Assembly: GCA_001600615.1 (NCBI GenBank)
Contig: BCKK01000005.1
Location: 1,141,559-1,205,558, forward strand
From: Dioszegia crocea
Taxonomy: Eukaryota; Basidiomycota; Tremellomycetes; Tremellales; Bulleribasidiaceae
Length of the DNA: 64,000 nt
Reading direction: 5' to 3'
The notes below the pieces were generated by a model, which saw only the letters and a program-made list of their open reading frames with translations, was not told where the DNA came from and searched no databases. The translations under genes and the position numbers were made by a program. Positions 22,690-32,723 of the stretch are shown piece by piece (within the stretch, counting starts at the first letter, position 1; every line of letters starts with the position of its first letter).

Positions 22690-23531
22690 TATGGGGATAG
22701 TGCGTCAAGGTGATGCTGGCTTGAAAGCATTCCTCGGCCCTCGGTTGTGACGCGCCGACGCGACTCCGGCGGAAGCAGATTATGAAACGCCCTTCAGGGC
22801 TTGCTTTACGGCACGCGTTTCAGATCGCCGACCCTTACTTTAGCTTGCGCTGGGACCCTCCTTTCCCCTCCTTTCGGCTCCCATGCTACATGGATAGTCA
22901 CCCCATTCCTCATTCAGAACTGTCCATGATTTATCGTTCACAATCTCGTCAGATCTCAAGCTAGATCTTCGCCCGATCTCCAGCGTTCGATCGCCATCCC
23001 ATTGCCAACAATCGAGCATCCCCACAAGCCTTGAAGTTTGGACATCCTACCCGATACCCGATGGGAATGACCATTGCGCACTGCCCCGCCCCCGGTATTT
23101 GGACTTCGGGAAGGATCTGATCGAGATCTCCGATATTCACGGCACGTCCTCGCCCACTAATCGCTTCTCGCCATCAGAGTCATGACCAGCCCGCTTTGAC
23201 CCCCTCTTTGCACCGGATCCGCATGTGCTCAACCCCATCAGCTGACTGGGCCCATCAGCCAAACACGCCCCGCTCGGACCCTTTTATTTGATATTCACCT
23301 CGGTAACCACTCAACCGATCAACATTCCGCTCTCATGCTTCGCCTCCACACACACACACACACTCCTTCCGATCTCATCGTGGTTACAAATTAACCGCTA
23401 GCACTATTTTGCTTGACGACTGATAATGTCGTTCGACAACAGATGAATCGGAGTCAAGTCTGGATGCGGATAGATTTAAAGGAAAGGGTGGGGTACTGGT
23501 CGACACCTCCGCCGTCTGTCAAGGTTTAGAA
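22690..23531. promoter_or_regulatory. Divergent intergenic region SPC98 (-) / methyltransferase (+), with a CA repeat
   Basis: 842 bp between divergent genes. It holds a CA dinucleotide run (23347-23363). Early exons or a leader of the methyltransferase could lie after about 23427, where a frame beginning DESESSLDADRFKGKGG is open, but no upstream ATG in that frame was found. Confidence 0.4.
23347..23363. repeat. (CA)n microsatellite
   Basis: About eight and a half CA units, about 170 bp upstream of the methyltransferase ATG. Confidence 0.9.
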
Positions 23532-25384
23532 ATGATGGGGTTTCGAGGGAGCAGGTCGGGTTGCGGCGGAAGGTTACACACAATGACGCGTAAGCCTACT
23601 CTCAATCTATCTCTCAAGGTCTACAATATATGTTCAGTTCTTCGGCTAATCCTGAAGGTACTCCTTCTGCCGAATACGCCCTGCATACTCGAGATCTGTC
23701 ACAATTGCAGCTCTTGAGCTTAAGCTATTCCCAGCCTTCTTTCGCATTCTCAATCGTAAGTCACTAAAACTTTCCCGTTCAATGACCTCACCCATACCCT
23801 ATCCCACTCTCAGTCCCCACCGTCTTCTCTTCAAAGCTCCAACTGACCTCCAGGCCGCTCATGACGAGTTTCCAATCCTACATACCTTGCCCTCTCGCCT
23901 CTTTTCCATCTCCCTCACCAATCAATCCAGACCCTTACATGCTCAAAGAAGCTCTTCACCGCATACGCCGTATCCCAAGCAGTCAGCCCCTCGGCAGCCA
24001 GGAGATCGACGAGGCCAGACGGTAAGTCGGGGTCTGGTCCCCCCTCATGCTTCAGAGCTGACATTCAGCGTCCAGCTGCTCCATGTAGCCCACACGGCAG
24101 CTCTCAACCCGCGCCACAATCATATCATAGAGCAACACCTCTCTGCGGTCCACTCCGGAGGCAGGCGAAGTCGAGTATTAGACATTGGAGCTGTAAGTCT
24201 TGCCCACTCCCTCCAATGAATTCATAGCTGACGGTCTAGGGAACAGGTAAGTCTCACCTATTGACAGACAACTCATATCGACCAAGACGCAGGAGCTTGG
24301 GCTGTAGATTTGGCAAACACCCAGCCTTACGCCGACGTCACGGCTGTTGAGTGAGTCTGTCATGCCTTGGCAAGGACAAAGAATCAAGGCTGATCAGGCA
24401 GTTGGGATTGGTCTTGGTTTAAACCAGCCCAATCGTGTCATGGTAATCTTGATTTTCAGACTATAGGTAAGTACTCTCCCGTGTCTCGTAACTCAGTCCA
24501 GTCATGGGCCGTGTCTGACGGTGTAGATGTTTCTCAAACATTACCGTTCGCACCTGGATCTGTCGGTAAGTCGTCAACACCCTGCCCTTCATCTCCCTTC
24601 ATGATGCATCGACGACCCAAACACCAGAGTCGGCGCTGACGATTTCAGACCTCATCCACGTCAAATGTATCCTCACTTCTTTACCGCAATACGCAGCCCT
24701 GATCGAGCGCCTCGCTGTTGTGCTGAGACCCGGAGGTCTGTTTATACTGGTTGAGAGTGAACTAGGTTATGTAAGTCTCTCCTCTCTCCCCGGCAGTCGA
24801 TCGTAGCTGATCACATAGTCCTCCCCACAACCCATGTCTCAGTGCGTACGAACGTGGAATGCTTGCCTTAAAGAAGCCATGGACGCCAGAGGAGGTCAGT
24901 TATTGGAAGGACGGACGCGTTCGCGCAATCATGAGCTGAAATCTTCAGTGGACTCGGACCTCGCCCCGAACCTCGTCCGCTTCATAGGCTCCAGCGGTGT
25001 CTTCTCATCGGCTGTGTATGCCCAAGAAGGCGTTGTCCGAGGAGTGCCATCAGATCAAGGTGGTAAGTTAGCGTGTCTCGCTACTCAGTCTAATCCAAGT
25101 CCCGAAGCTGACTTACTAGATATCGAAAGTCTGGCATGTATCGGTCGACTCCACCCAGATCTGCTCTCTGCAACTCTTGATCGACAATCAGCCGAATTGG
25201 TCGCTTTCGGATATGGCCAGGAACAGCTTTGGCCACTCAAGCAGACCGTGCTCGCTGAGGTTGGTTAGGCAGACCTTGGTTCTGGAGCCACAAGATCCGA
25301 GCTGACGGTATGCAGTTGACGGATCCTTGCTCGCCCTATCTGCAACGCATATTTGCTGCTTATGCTAAGAAACTCGATATCTGA
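23532..25384 (+). CDS. Class I SAM-dependent methyltransferase with a 7-nt exon
   Basis: The Rossmann methyltransferase core is assembled over many short exons. Motif I is SRVLDIGAGTGAWAVDLA: VLDIGA ends at 24192, GGAACAG (24240-24246) is a seven-base exon, and GAWAVDLA starts at 24293. Both flanking introns are 46-47 nt; the first carries gctgac, the second attgac near its 3' end. Next comes DVTAVDWDWSWFKPAQS, then DVSQTLPFAPGSVDLIHVKC (post-motif), and LRPGGLFILVESELGY (motif III region). Later exons give QCVRTWNACLKEAMDARG, NLVRFIGSSGVFSSAVY and the end YLQRIFAAYAKKLDI at 25384. The fold and motif layout are like fungal LaeA-type or UMTA-type small-molecule methyltransferases, but no substrate can be named. 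The first exons (MMGFRGSRSG, then SAEYALHTRDLSQLQLLSL) and the border before YMLKEALHRIRRIP are uncertain. Confidence 0.82.
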
Positions 25385-25617
25385 CTCTACGGCATTCACA
25401 TTCCTCCTTCCCTTTCTTCTCGGTCTTCATCTCAGTCAAATTGTACGATAATCTTTCTTTCTTGTATCGTAGGCGCTGATTCGGGCAAGGTGCAAGGCGC
25501 TCCTTGGCAATGAGGGGTGGAGGTGATAAGGGTACACATACCAACAGAGTATAGAAAGAAGTCAGAACGTCAGGTGATGTACAATGCACATGACAAATGT
25601 AGTCATAGTACTACACC

Positions 25618-27350
25618 CTACATGTTCTGAGACCCCTTCCAAGAGCCGCGGAATTCATGCTCCACCATCGCTTCCGGATCTGTCAATCAGCAACTTCCAG
25701 TTACGAGACGCAGCAGAGACTCACCCCATACCGGCTTCGCCTTGAAATTCCTGACGCCCGGGCTGAAACCCGTCACCGGTAGAATCACGACGTCTCCAAC
25801 TCGGAGCGGCTTCGTCAGACCTTTCAACTCCCTCCAGACCAACCCATATCGCGCCTTTAGATAAGACATCACTGCATCGGTAAATACTGAAGGACCGGTC
25901 CAGTTTAGGACCCCCAGTGGGCCACCATAGCGCGGCTCAGAGAGGACGTTGATCCTGGACAAGCGGTCCGCTTCGGTCGCGCTGATTATCAGCTAGGCCA
26001 TATATATGGGGGCAAATGAGATGGTAGGTACAAGTCGGGAGAAGAGAGGGCTTCGGTGTAATTCGTGTAGTGCTCTTGCGCAAAATCGATGGCAGTGGCA
26101 GTAGTGTGTAGAATCCGCAACAGTGTCGAGATGGCTATAGGGTGATATGGCGCCATGGCCATTGTCCATTGCACTACTTGTATCTGCAGATTAGCCGGAA
26201 GCCTACTGTTCATTTGTGGTCAGCCAACCTACTGGTCGTGTCCATGTCTCCGCCCAGTTGTGCATATCGTCCACATCAGCTTCGATCCCCACAACGACTC
26301 TTGGTCTTCCAATCAAGCGGTCCACTTCAGCGTCGCGCTCGCCCGTGCTTGCCGGTCCCAGCAGCTGTATCCGGGTCATGTCGGCCTCGGACATCCAGCC
26401 TTCGCCGTCTCGCCAGAGATCCGCGCCTCGACCCCAGTCGGATGGAGAGCGGAGGAGGAGCGTATCAACATCGGAGTATATCCCGCCTTTAAGAGCTAGC
26501 ACGAGGTACCGGATCAGGTCAGCGTTCTGTAATCAGCCCCAATTTCGAGCTGAAAGAGGCGAGCGACGCGGGCGTAGGTGGACAAGGAGGGAACGGGACA
26601 TACCAGGATGACCGTTGGAAAGTTGATCCATAGCGTCTCCAATATCGTTCCCGCCAGATTCAGCTCTATCCAAGCTCTGGACTTCCTGCTTGATCAGCTC
26701 CGTCCTGGTAAAACTTGGACCCACTCATCCGTCATCATCCTCCATTCCCAGCCCTCTTGCGCCGCCATGCCGTCTTTCCAGCTCGAGACCTCCTTGCTAT
26801 TCGCCCTAGTCTCGTCTTTATCCGTCTGCCATACCGACTTCTCCCCTTGATCCCAGCCTCCTCCTGCATTTCCACTTGCTTCCCTCACCTGCTCCTCGGC
26901 GTACTCCACTTGGAGTCGTGGAGGGAGAACGACCTCCACAAATTGCTCGATGAGTTCCGTGTAGGCCCGGTAGTCTGTCGGTCCGAGGATGTATACAGAG
27001 TCTGGAGAGGGGTTTGACTGGGCAAAGATGCGGGGCGCGGGGAAAGGCGCAAGACCGGCGAGTAGAGCCGAGCGGGAGAGATTCTGACCCCACGCAAGCA
27101 AGGACGGATCCGAGGGTGGTATTGATGACGACAGAAACCAGCTGAGGGCTGGAGAGGTCTCATATGCCCAGAGGAAGATAGTGAGAGCTAGGACAAAGAG
27201 CAGGATACCCCCATTGCGCCACCTCCGCCATGAGGGGCGGACCAGCCCATAGCTCGCTATAGGCGTATGTCGAGCATGGAAAGGTATGCCGAGAAGAGCT
27301 ATGTCGTTCTGGTCGTCATGAAACGAATAGGCCTGCTCTCCGCTGTCCAT
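25618..27350 (-). CDS. OCH1: Och1-type alpha-1,6-mannosyltransferase (glycosyltransferase family 32)
   Basis: A Golgi type II membrane enzyme that adds the first alpha-1,6-mannose in outer-chain N-glycan growth. The start at 27350 is followed by a short cytosolic part and one membrane segment (GILLFVLALTIFLWAYE). The catalytic domain has LALKGGIYSDVDTLLLRSP with the metal-binding DxD (SDVDT), then VVVGIEADVDDMHNWAETW, QIQVVQWTMAMAPYHPIAI, and GVLNWTGPSVFTDAVMSYL, all family-32 hallmarks. The final exon, after an intron, ends HEFRGSWKGSQNM at 25618, matching the conserved HxFxGSWK end of Och1. A second GT32 family type (Hoc1-like) is possible. Length after splicing is about 480-510 residues. 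Confidence 0.88.
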
Positions 27351-27700
27351 GTCGAAGTCGCTCTCGCTATCAGCCGTGGTGGAAGCGGAGTGCTACTGCA
27401 AAGGTTTTCGCTACATTCTAATGGGGACGCTGAGGACTGGCCAAGGCCAAACAAGAGCAGCTAGCAGCTCGAGCAGCTCGAGCATCGGCAACGGCAACGT
27501 CATCCCGTCTGCTACACGGCCTTTGGCACGCTTCGGGTTCATGGTAAATTTGTGCGGCAAAGTAAGTTACATAAACTGTTAATATCCTATGTACTCTACA
27601 TGCTGTTTCCAGTGTGATGAGCACATCTCCCCTTTGGCTTCTCCGGTCTTGCGGGCTTGGGCTGTCAGATCCGCAGGCTGTCCAGAGATCAGGTGCATGA
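27351..27700. other. OCH1 upstream region and TIM21 3' side
   Basis: 350 bp between two minus-strand genes. The OCH1 promoter should lie here. The sequence gagcagctcgagcagctcgagca near 27460-27485 is a short tandem repeat. Nothing else was recognised. Confidence 0.4.
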
Positions 27701-28963
27701 TCATCTCTTTCTACCCTGAAGTCCTTCAACATCCGCCTCTGGAGACCAGAACACCACCGCGCGAGTAGGATAAGAAGCCTGCGAAGCCGGTACATCAATC
27801 ACAAGTGAAAGTAGCTGGTAGTGTCCCGCAGCATTCTAAAAGTGTCAGCTTTGCGGCAATATCACGTCAAAAGAAAACCAGAAACTCACCTTGACATAGT
27901 CACCATGGACCTCTCCAACCTTATAAGTCCCAGGCGGCGGAGCACCTCTACTTGATCCACCGCTCTTCTGACCTCCTGACGGCCCGCCTCTCAACCCGCT
28001 AAACCCTCCAAATAGCCCTCCGAGCCATCCACTCTCTTCCGCCGTGGCCTGCTCGACTTTCCCACTTTGGCCCGAAACAACAGCACCAGCCCCCGCTTGT
28101 CCCTCAGTCGCAGCAGGAACCATTCCTGCCCACTCTCCCGCAGCCCGTCCGTACTCCAATACCGTCTTGTAGTACCGCCGTATGAAACCCAGGGGCTCTT
28201 CTTCGCCTATCCCGCGCCCGTGTACCCAGAACGTCAAGAGCATGTGTTCTCGGCCCGAGCGGGGGTGGAGGATGTGTCGGGTGGGTAATGGGGGTGAGCC
28301 TCGGATAGGAGCAGCGGCGTGTGGAGTGTGGGTGAAGGATAGTGGTGGGAGGAGGTGAGAGTTGAGCTGTGGGTCAGCACTGTTGATTGGCCTCTTAGGT
28401 GGCAGAGAGCTTACAGCATCGCTATCTCTGATGAGATCTACAGCTTGCGAGTATAAGACAGAAGGCGAGTTCTTGGCGAATAATTCAGTCGATAGTGCGA
28501 AGGCTAGAATGACGAACAGACCCCCTCCTATTAGAATGACAGACAAGTTTCCTGTTTGTCTTCCCGCGCGAACGACTGCAAAGTTAGTCATGATATCCGA
28601 CGTCAGATCGAATGCTCACGTACCCTTGCCACCTATACCCAACTCTCCCCATCTCTTCCAACCTCTACTCCGTCCACTGGGCCCAACGCCCATAGGAAAT
28701 GGCCCAACACTCTCCCTGCCCTCAAACGCCGTCCGACCACCCTGTCTCGATTCAGCCTGAAGACGACGAAGTAGCTCTTCAGCTGTTGGAGGTGTCGCAG
28801 ATGAAGAAGATGCAGAGGGATTAGGGAATGGGCGGTCGGAGTGAGTAGCGAACAGCCGGATGGACGATAGTGGGGCTGTAGCCGCTATTGGGCGGTACGC
28901 GGAACATTTTGGAGCCTGGGCCTTGGATAAGCGCGATATAGCTAGGCGTAGGCGGGGCGACAT
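27701..28963 (-). CDS. TIM21: Mitochondrial import inner membrane translocase subunit Tim21
   Basis: It links the TOM and TIM23 import machineries and the respiratory chain. The ATG at 28963 gives MSPRLRLAISRLSKAQAPKC, an arginine-rich presequence without acidic residues. After a low-complexity stretch comes the membrane span TGNLSVILIGGGLFVILAFA followed by STELFAKNSPSVLYSQAVDL, the Tim21 signature. The intermembrane-space domain has SGREHMLLTFWVHGRG and GFIRRYYKTVLEYGRAAGEW, then a Gly/Ser-rich insert, TYKVGEVHGDYVK and, after the last intron, GHYQLLSLVIDVPASQ. It ends at 27701. The Gly/Ser insert in the C-terminal domain is longer than usual. It is divergently transcribed from CCT1. Confidence 0.9.
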
Positions 28964-29222
28964 GGCTGACAAGGGTGGACTATGGGCTGTAGGTGAGGTA
29001 TAGTCGTTCCAGCATAGCTATAGCTGGCTTTGGGCCTTGGGTGGGTGGCCAAAGTGTGTACGTAATCAAGTCACGTGAGTGGGGGCCAATTTATGCTTCC
29101 GCGGAAATGTTGGCGCGTCTCAAGGCCACCCACCAATTCATACATTCTCTCACATTCCATACTAAATACTCATAGCCAGGGCTATCTATAACACAGCCTA
29201 GCCCACCAGCAATCAACACGAA
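28964..29222. promoter_or_regulatory. Divergent promoter TIM21 (-) / CCT1 (+)
   Basis: 259 bp between start codons. It holds a perfect palindrome TCACGTGA (29071-29078) and CCAAT on the plus strand at 29086-29090. CACGTG is the core of the fungal Cbf1/USF bHLH site and CCAAT that of the Hap complex, which controls many mitochondrial genes. Their use here is inferred from position. Confidence 0.6.
29071..29078. promoter_or_regulatory. E-box palindrome TCACGTGA
   Basis: A perfect 8-bp palindrome, 145 bp upstream of CCT1 and 108 bp upstream of TIM21, with CCAAT eight bases further on. It is a candidate bHLH (Cbf1-like) site for both genes. Confidence 0.55.
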
Positions 29223-31355
29223 ATGTCGGCGCAAATGTACCAGCGAGACCCAAGAGCGGTACGTCGCTTTCCTCCGGCGCAGGAACCAACCGAAGGGGAG
29301 GGACGTAAGGAAGAGTTGCTGATATCTGTAGGGTTTGTTCTTGGGTGGTCAGCGAACCAGTGGAGCTGAGATCAGAGATCAGAATGGTGAGCTGTGATCC
29401 AGTCTGCTCTGTGAATCCAAGCTGACTCGATAGTCATGGCTTGTCAAACCGTCTCCAACATCCTGAAATCTTCGCTCGGACCTGTTGGGTGAGCTCGCGA
29501 GTCAAATACGGTCGAGCCAGAGCTAACAAAGCAGTCTCGATAAGATGCTAGTGGACAATGTCGGAGATGTGACCATCACCAACGACGGAGCCACCATTCT
29601 ATCACTCCTTGAAGTCTCTCACCCAGCGGTATGTCATCCAGCTGGGCACTTGACCTTAGTGGGAAATCAAGCTGAAACCATCAGGCCCGAATCCTTGTCT
29701 CATTAGCCACTCAGCAGGATAAGGAAGTTGGAGACGGGACAACATCGGTCGTTCTCCTCGCTTCTGAATTGCTTAGACGGGCAAACGAGCTAGTCAGGAA
29801 TAAAATACACCCCACAACCGTCATCACTGGATACAGGTGAGCTGATTCTCCGAGAGTTTTTGGGACTGAAGCTGACCCGTAGACTCGCCTGCAAAGAGGC
29901 ATGCAGATTCATGGCTGATCAACTATCCACCAAAGTTGACAAGCTGGGTCGAGAATGTCTGGTCAATGTCGCCAAGACATCCATGAGCTCAAAGATTCTT
30001 GCTGCGTGAGTTGTGTTGAACTTTGCTGGTCGACAACAACTAACTGTAACAGTGACGACGACTTCTTTGCACCAATGACTGTCGACGCCATGATGGCCGT
30101 AATGACTGTCAACCCCCGAGGAGAGAAGAAGTATCCCGTGAAGGCTGTCAATGTGCTCAAGGCGCATGGAAAGAGTGCTCGGGAGAGTTTCATGGTCAAG
30201 GGATATGCCCTCAACTGCACTGTGGCCAGTCAGGGTAAGTTAACTTCGCTTCGAATGCGTACCATAGCTGACCCATCAGCGATGAAGACGAGAATAGTTG
30301 GAGCGAAAATTGCCTGCTTGGATATCAATTTGGCCAAGCAGCGAATGCACCTTGGTGTCCACATCACCATCGATGACCCTGAACAGCTTGAGGCTATCCG
30401 AGCAAGGTCAGCTTCATGACACGAAGCATGTGCACAATCAGCTGATCAGTATAGGGAATCTGAAATCACCCTGGAACGCGTCCGCAAGATCCTCGCAACC
30501 GGCGCCAACGTCATCCTCACCACCAAAGGTATCGACGATCTGTGCCTGAAGGAATTCATCGAAGCGGGCGCAATGGCCGTTCGTCGATGCCGCAAGGAAG
30601 ACCTGAGGCGGATAGCGCGTGCGACAGGCGGAACCATGGTGTCGTCCTTGGCCAACTTGGAGGGCGAGGAGACGTTCGAGGCGTCAAGTTTGGGTCATGC
30701 GGAGGAAGTTGTGCAGGAGCGGATATCGGATGACGAGTTGATCCTTGTTAAGGGTACCAAGGTGGTTTCGAGCTCCAGTATCATTCTGCGCGGCGCGAAT
30801 GATTATATGCTGGATGAGATGGAGAGGGCTTTGCACGATGCGCTGAGTATCGTCAAGCGGACATTGGAGAGTGGGAGTGTTGTGCCTGGTGGAGGAGCAG
30901 TAGAGACTGCGCTAAGTATCTACTTGGAGAACTTTGCTACTACCCTCGTAAATTACCTTCAGCACATCACTGCGCATCCCAAGCTTACAATACAGGGCTC
31001 ACGCGAACAACTCGCCATTGCAGAATTCGCCAATGCCCTCCTCACAATCCCCAAAACCCTATCTATGAACGCCGCCAAGGACTCAACCGATCTAGTCGCC
31101 AAGCTCCGAGCGTACCACAATGCTGCGCAATCAGCACCGATGGGTGTCCCCAAACGGGAGCTCATGTTCTACGGGCTTGACCTGCTTAATGGCGAAGTGG
31201 TGGATAATCGGACGGCGGGCGTGTTGGAGCCTACCATTAGCAAGATTAAGAGTTTGAAATCGGCGCTTGAGGCGGCGACGAGCTTGTTGAGGATTGATGA
31301 TAGTATTGTGGTGCAGCCTGAGGAGAGGGGTGGGCAGGATGAGCATGGGCATTAG
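29223..31355 (+). CDS. CCT1: T-complex protein 1 subunit alpha (cytosolic chaperonin CCT)
   Basis: A subunit of the eight-member TRiC/CCT ring that folds actin and tubulin using ATP. The ATG at 29223 ([12 protein letters not shown]) is followed by [18 protein letters not shown]. The ATP-binding segments follow: [40 protein letters not shown] and [16 protein letters not shown] (GDGTT, nucleotide hydrolysis). Later come [59 protein letters not shown] and [19 protein letters not shown] (GGGA). An intron after FATTL (gtaaat) joins [20 protein letters not shown]. It ends DEHGH at 31355. The [11 protein letters not shown] start and [11 protein letters not shown] are alpha-subunit features. It is split by about nine introns near the 5' end and one near the 3' end. 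Confidence 0.95.
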
Positions 31356-32025
31356 AAGTAGGGGTGACGCATTAGATAGCAGAGAGAAATGTATAAAGGG
31401 TGAAATACAACATCGCCACATCTTGCCACAAGGACTATTCTTTACCAGACTCTGCCCCGGGCCGTGACTTGTACCCGGCTTCGGAGTGCGCGAGGCTTGG
31501 CTCAGCAAGAAGCGTTGTGGACCGAATATACTGTGAAGGACTGAAGGGGAAGACGCTACGTGGACGTGTATTAGTCAAAAGATGATCTACTTCGCAAAGG
31601 CCCGCCTGATATCGGCCCCTATGAACGTTTCCCACATCTTACCTTCCACCTCCATAATCATATACACCCTTCACTTCTACGCCGCCGTCAATGCCGGGAA
31701 AGCTGTATGGGGAAAGCGGCGGGGAACGAGGGCCTCCGATCCTGGGCCAGACGCCTGCGAATGTGGACGGAGATTTGATATTGACAGGGAGGAAGGTGGG
31801 AATTGGATGATGCAATTAGAGAGTGGTGATGGCGGTGATTGTGGAGGAAGTATGGGTAGACGACGGATAAGCCGTGGCTTCATGGCGTCCAGAACGATTG
31901 TTCCGCTTTGCGTTTTTTCCCGTTAGCCGTTCCTTGATCTGCTCCTCGTTCGCTATGGGATAGCGAGCCGGCAACGAAGAAAGTATGGTCACGTACTTCT
32001 GATCTAACTCATTGAAGACAGGAAT
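31356..32025. other. Region between CCT1 and the small F-box-like ORF
   Basis: 670 bp. The CCT1 3' untranslated region lies at its left. On the minus strand a frame continues from the next feature past its TAG to 31816 (IPVFNELDQKYVTILSSLPA, then NEEQIKERLTGKNAKRNN). Its basic, coherent composition suggests it may be coding. A plus-strand ORF of about 114 codons (31582-31926) has no family resemblance and was not accepted. Confidence 0.35.
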
Positions 32026-32428
32026 CTATCTGCCTGCTCTTCCGGCTTCTCGCAACACCGCCCTGATCCGCCTGACGTGCTTCCACCTCTGCTGCTTTCC
32101 GCCAACGATTACTGCATCAATTTTGTGTCGGAAATTTTCTCGGCGCTTCTCCTCCACGTCGATCGCGTCGCTAACGGCCCCCTCTGACCACTCGAAACCT
32201 TGATCGGCATCTTCAGGCTTGACACGAGGCCTCATGCCATAGGCCGGAGGTAGGAATATATCCAGATCGTGCAGGATTCCGGGAAGAGCTAAGTCTGGGA
32301 ACCGGCGAGCCACCTGAGCACAAGCGATGCCGGACGGCAGGTCAAGCTGCGTCGCTATCTGGGCGAGGATCTCGGTTGGGATTGGGCGGGAGAGGGGAAG
32401 GCGAGAGGGGGTCTGTCCAGCCTATTCA
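32026..32428 (-). CDS. Small F-box-like hypothetical protein, ends uncertain
   Basis: An open minus-strand segment with the F-box-like stretch RPIPTEILAQIATQLDLPSG followed by CAQVARRFPDLALPGILHDL, then an acidic-to-basic part (EKRRENFRHKIDAVIVGGKQ, RWKHVRRIRAVLREAGRAGR) before TAG at 32026-32028. Upstream, an in-frame TAG near 32430 falls in what looks like an intron end (ctgaatag), so at least one 5' exon is missing from this call. The same frame is open after the TAG as far as 31816. I do not recognise the family beyond the F-box resemblance. It is divergent to MSH3. Confidence 0.45.
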
Positions 32429-32723
32429 GATGATCGATTCTGCCGCTCAGCTCCATGTCATCGCCGGAGCAAACGACCAATCTGCTGTCGGACCATCTGA
32501 GCTGCCGTCGGTGACTGCGGATATTTTGTATCTGGTGAGAAAGAGAAGCAGTACTAGGGTCTGGCAAGGCAAATTCTCTACTCTGTCAGCCGGGAGATAT
32601 GCGGGGGAATGATACGTTACCTCCACCTGACGCGACTGGAGGCGATCTTCGCAATATTTGTCCTTTTGCTCATAATTTGAGCCTTAGAGACCTTATAGTA
32701 GCCATTAGGCTGAGCGCGAGGAG

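Noticed and set aside
31582..31926. A 114-codon plus-strand ORF
   Set aside because: It lies opposite a more coherent minus-strand frame and has no family resemblance.
32599..32723. Upstream in-frame start for MSH3 at 32599
   Set aside because: Reading through from there includes the first intron unspliced and destroys the PCNA-binding motif; ATG 32724 with a spliced 26-nt exon explains the sequence better.
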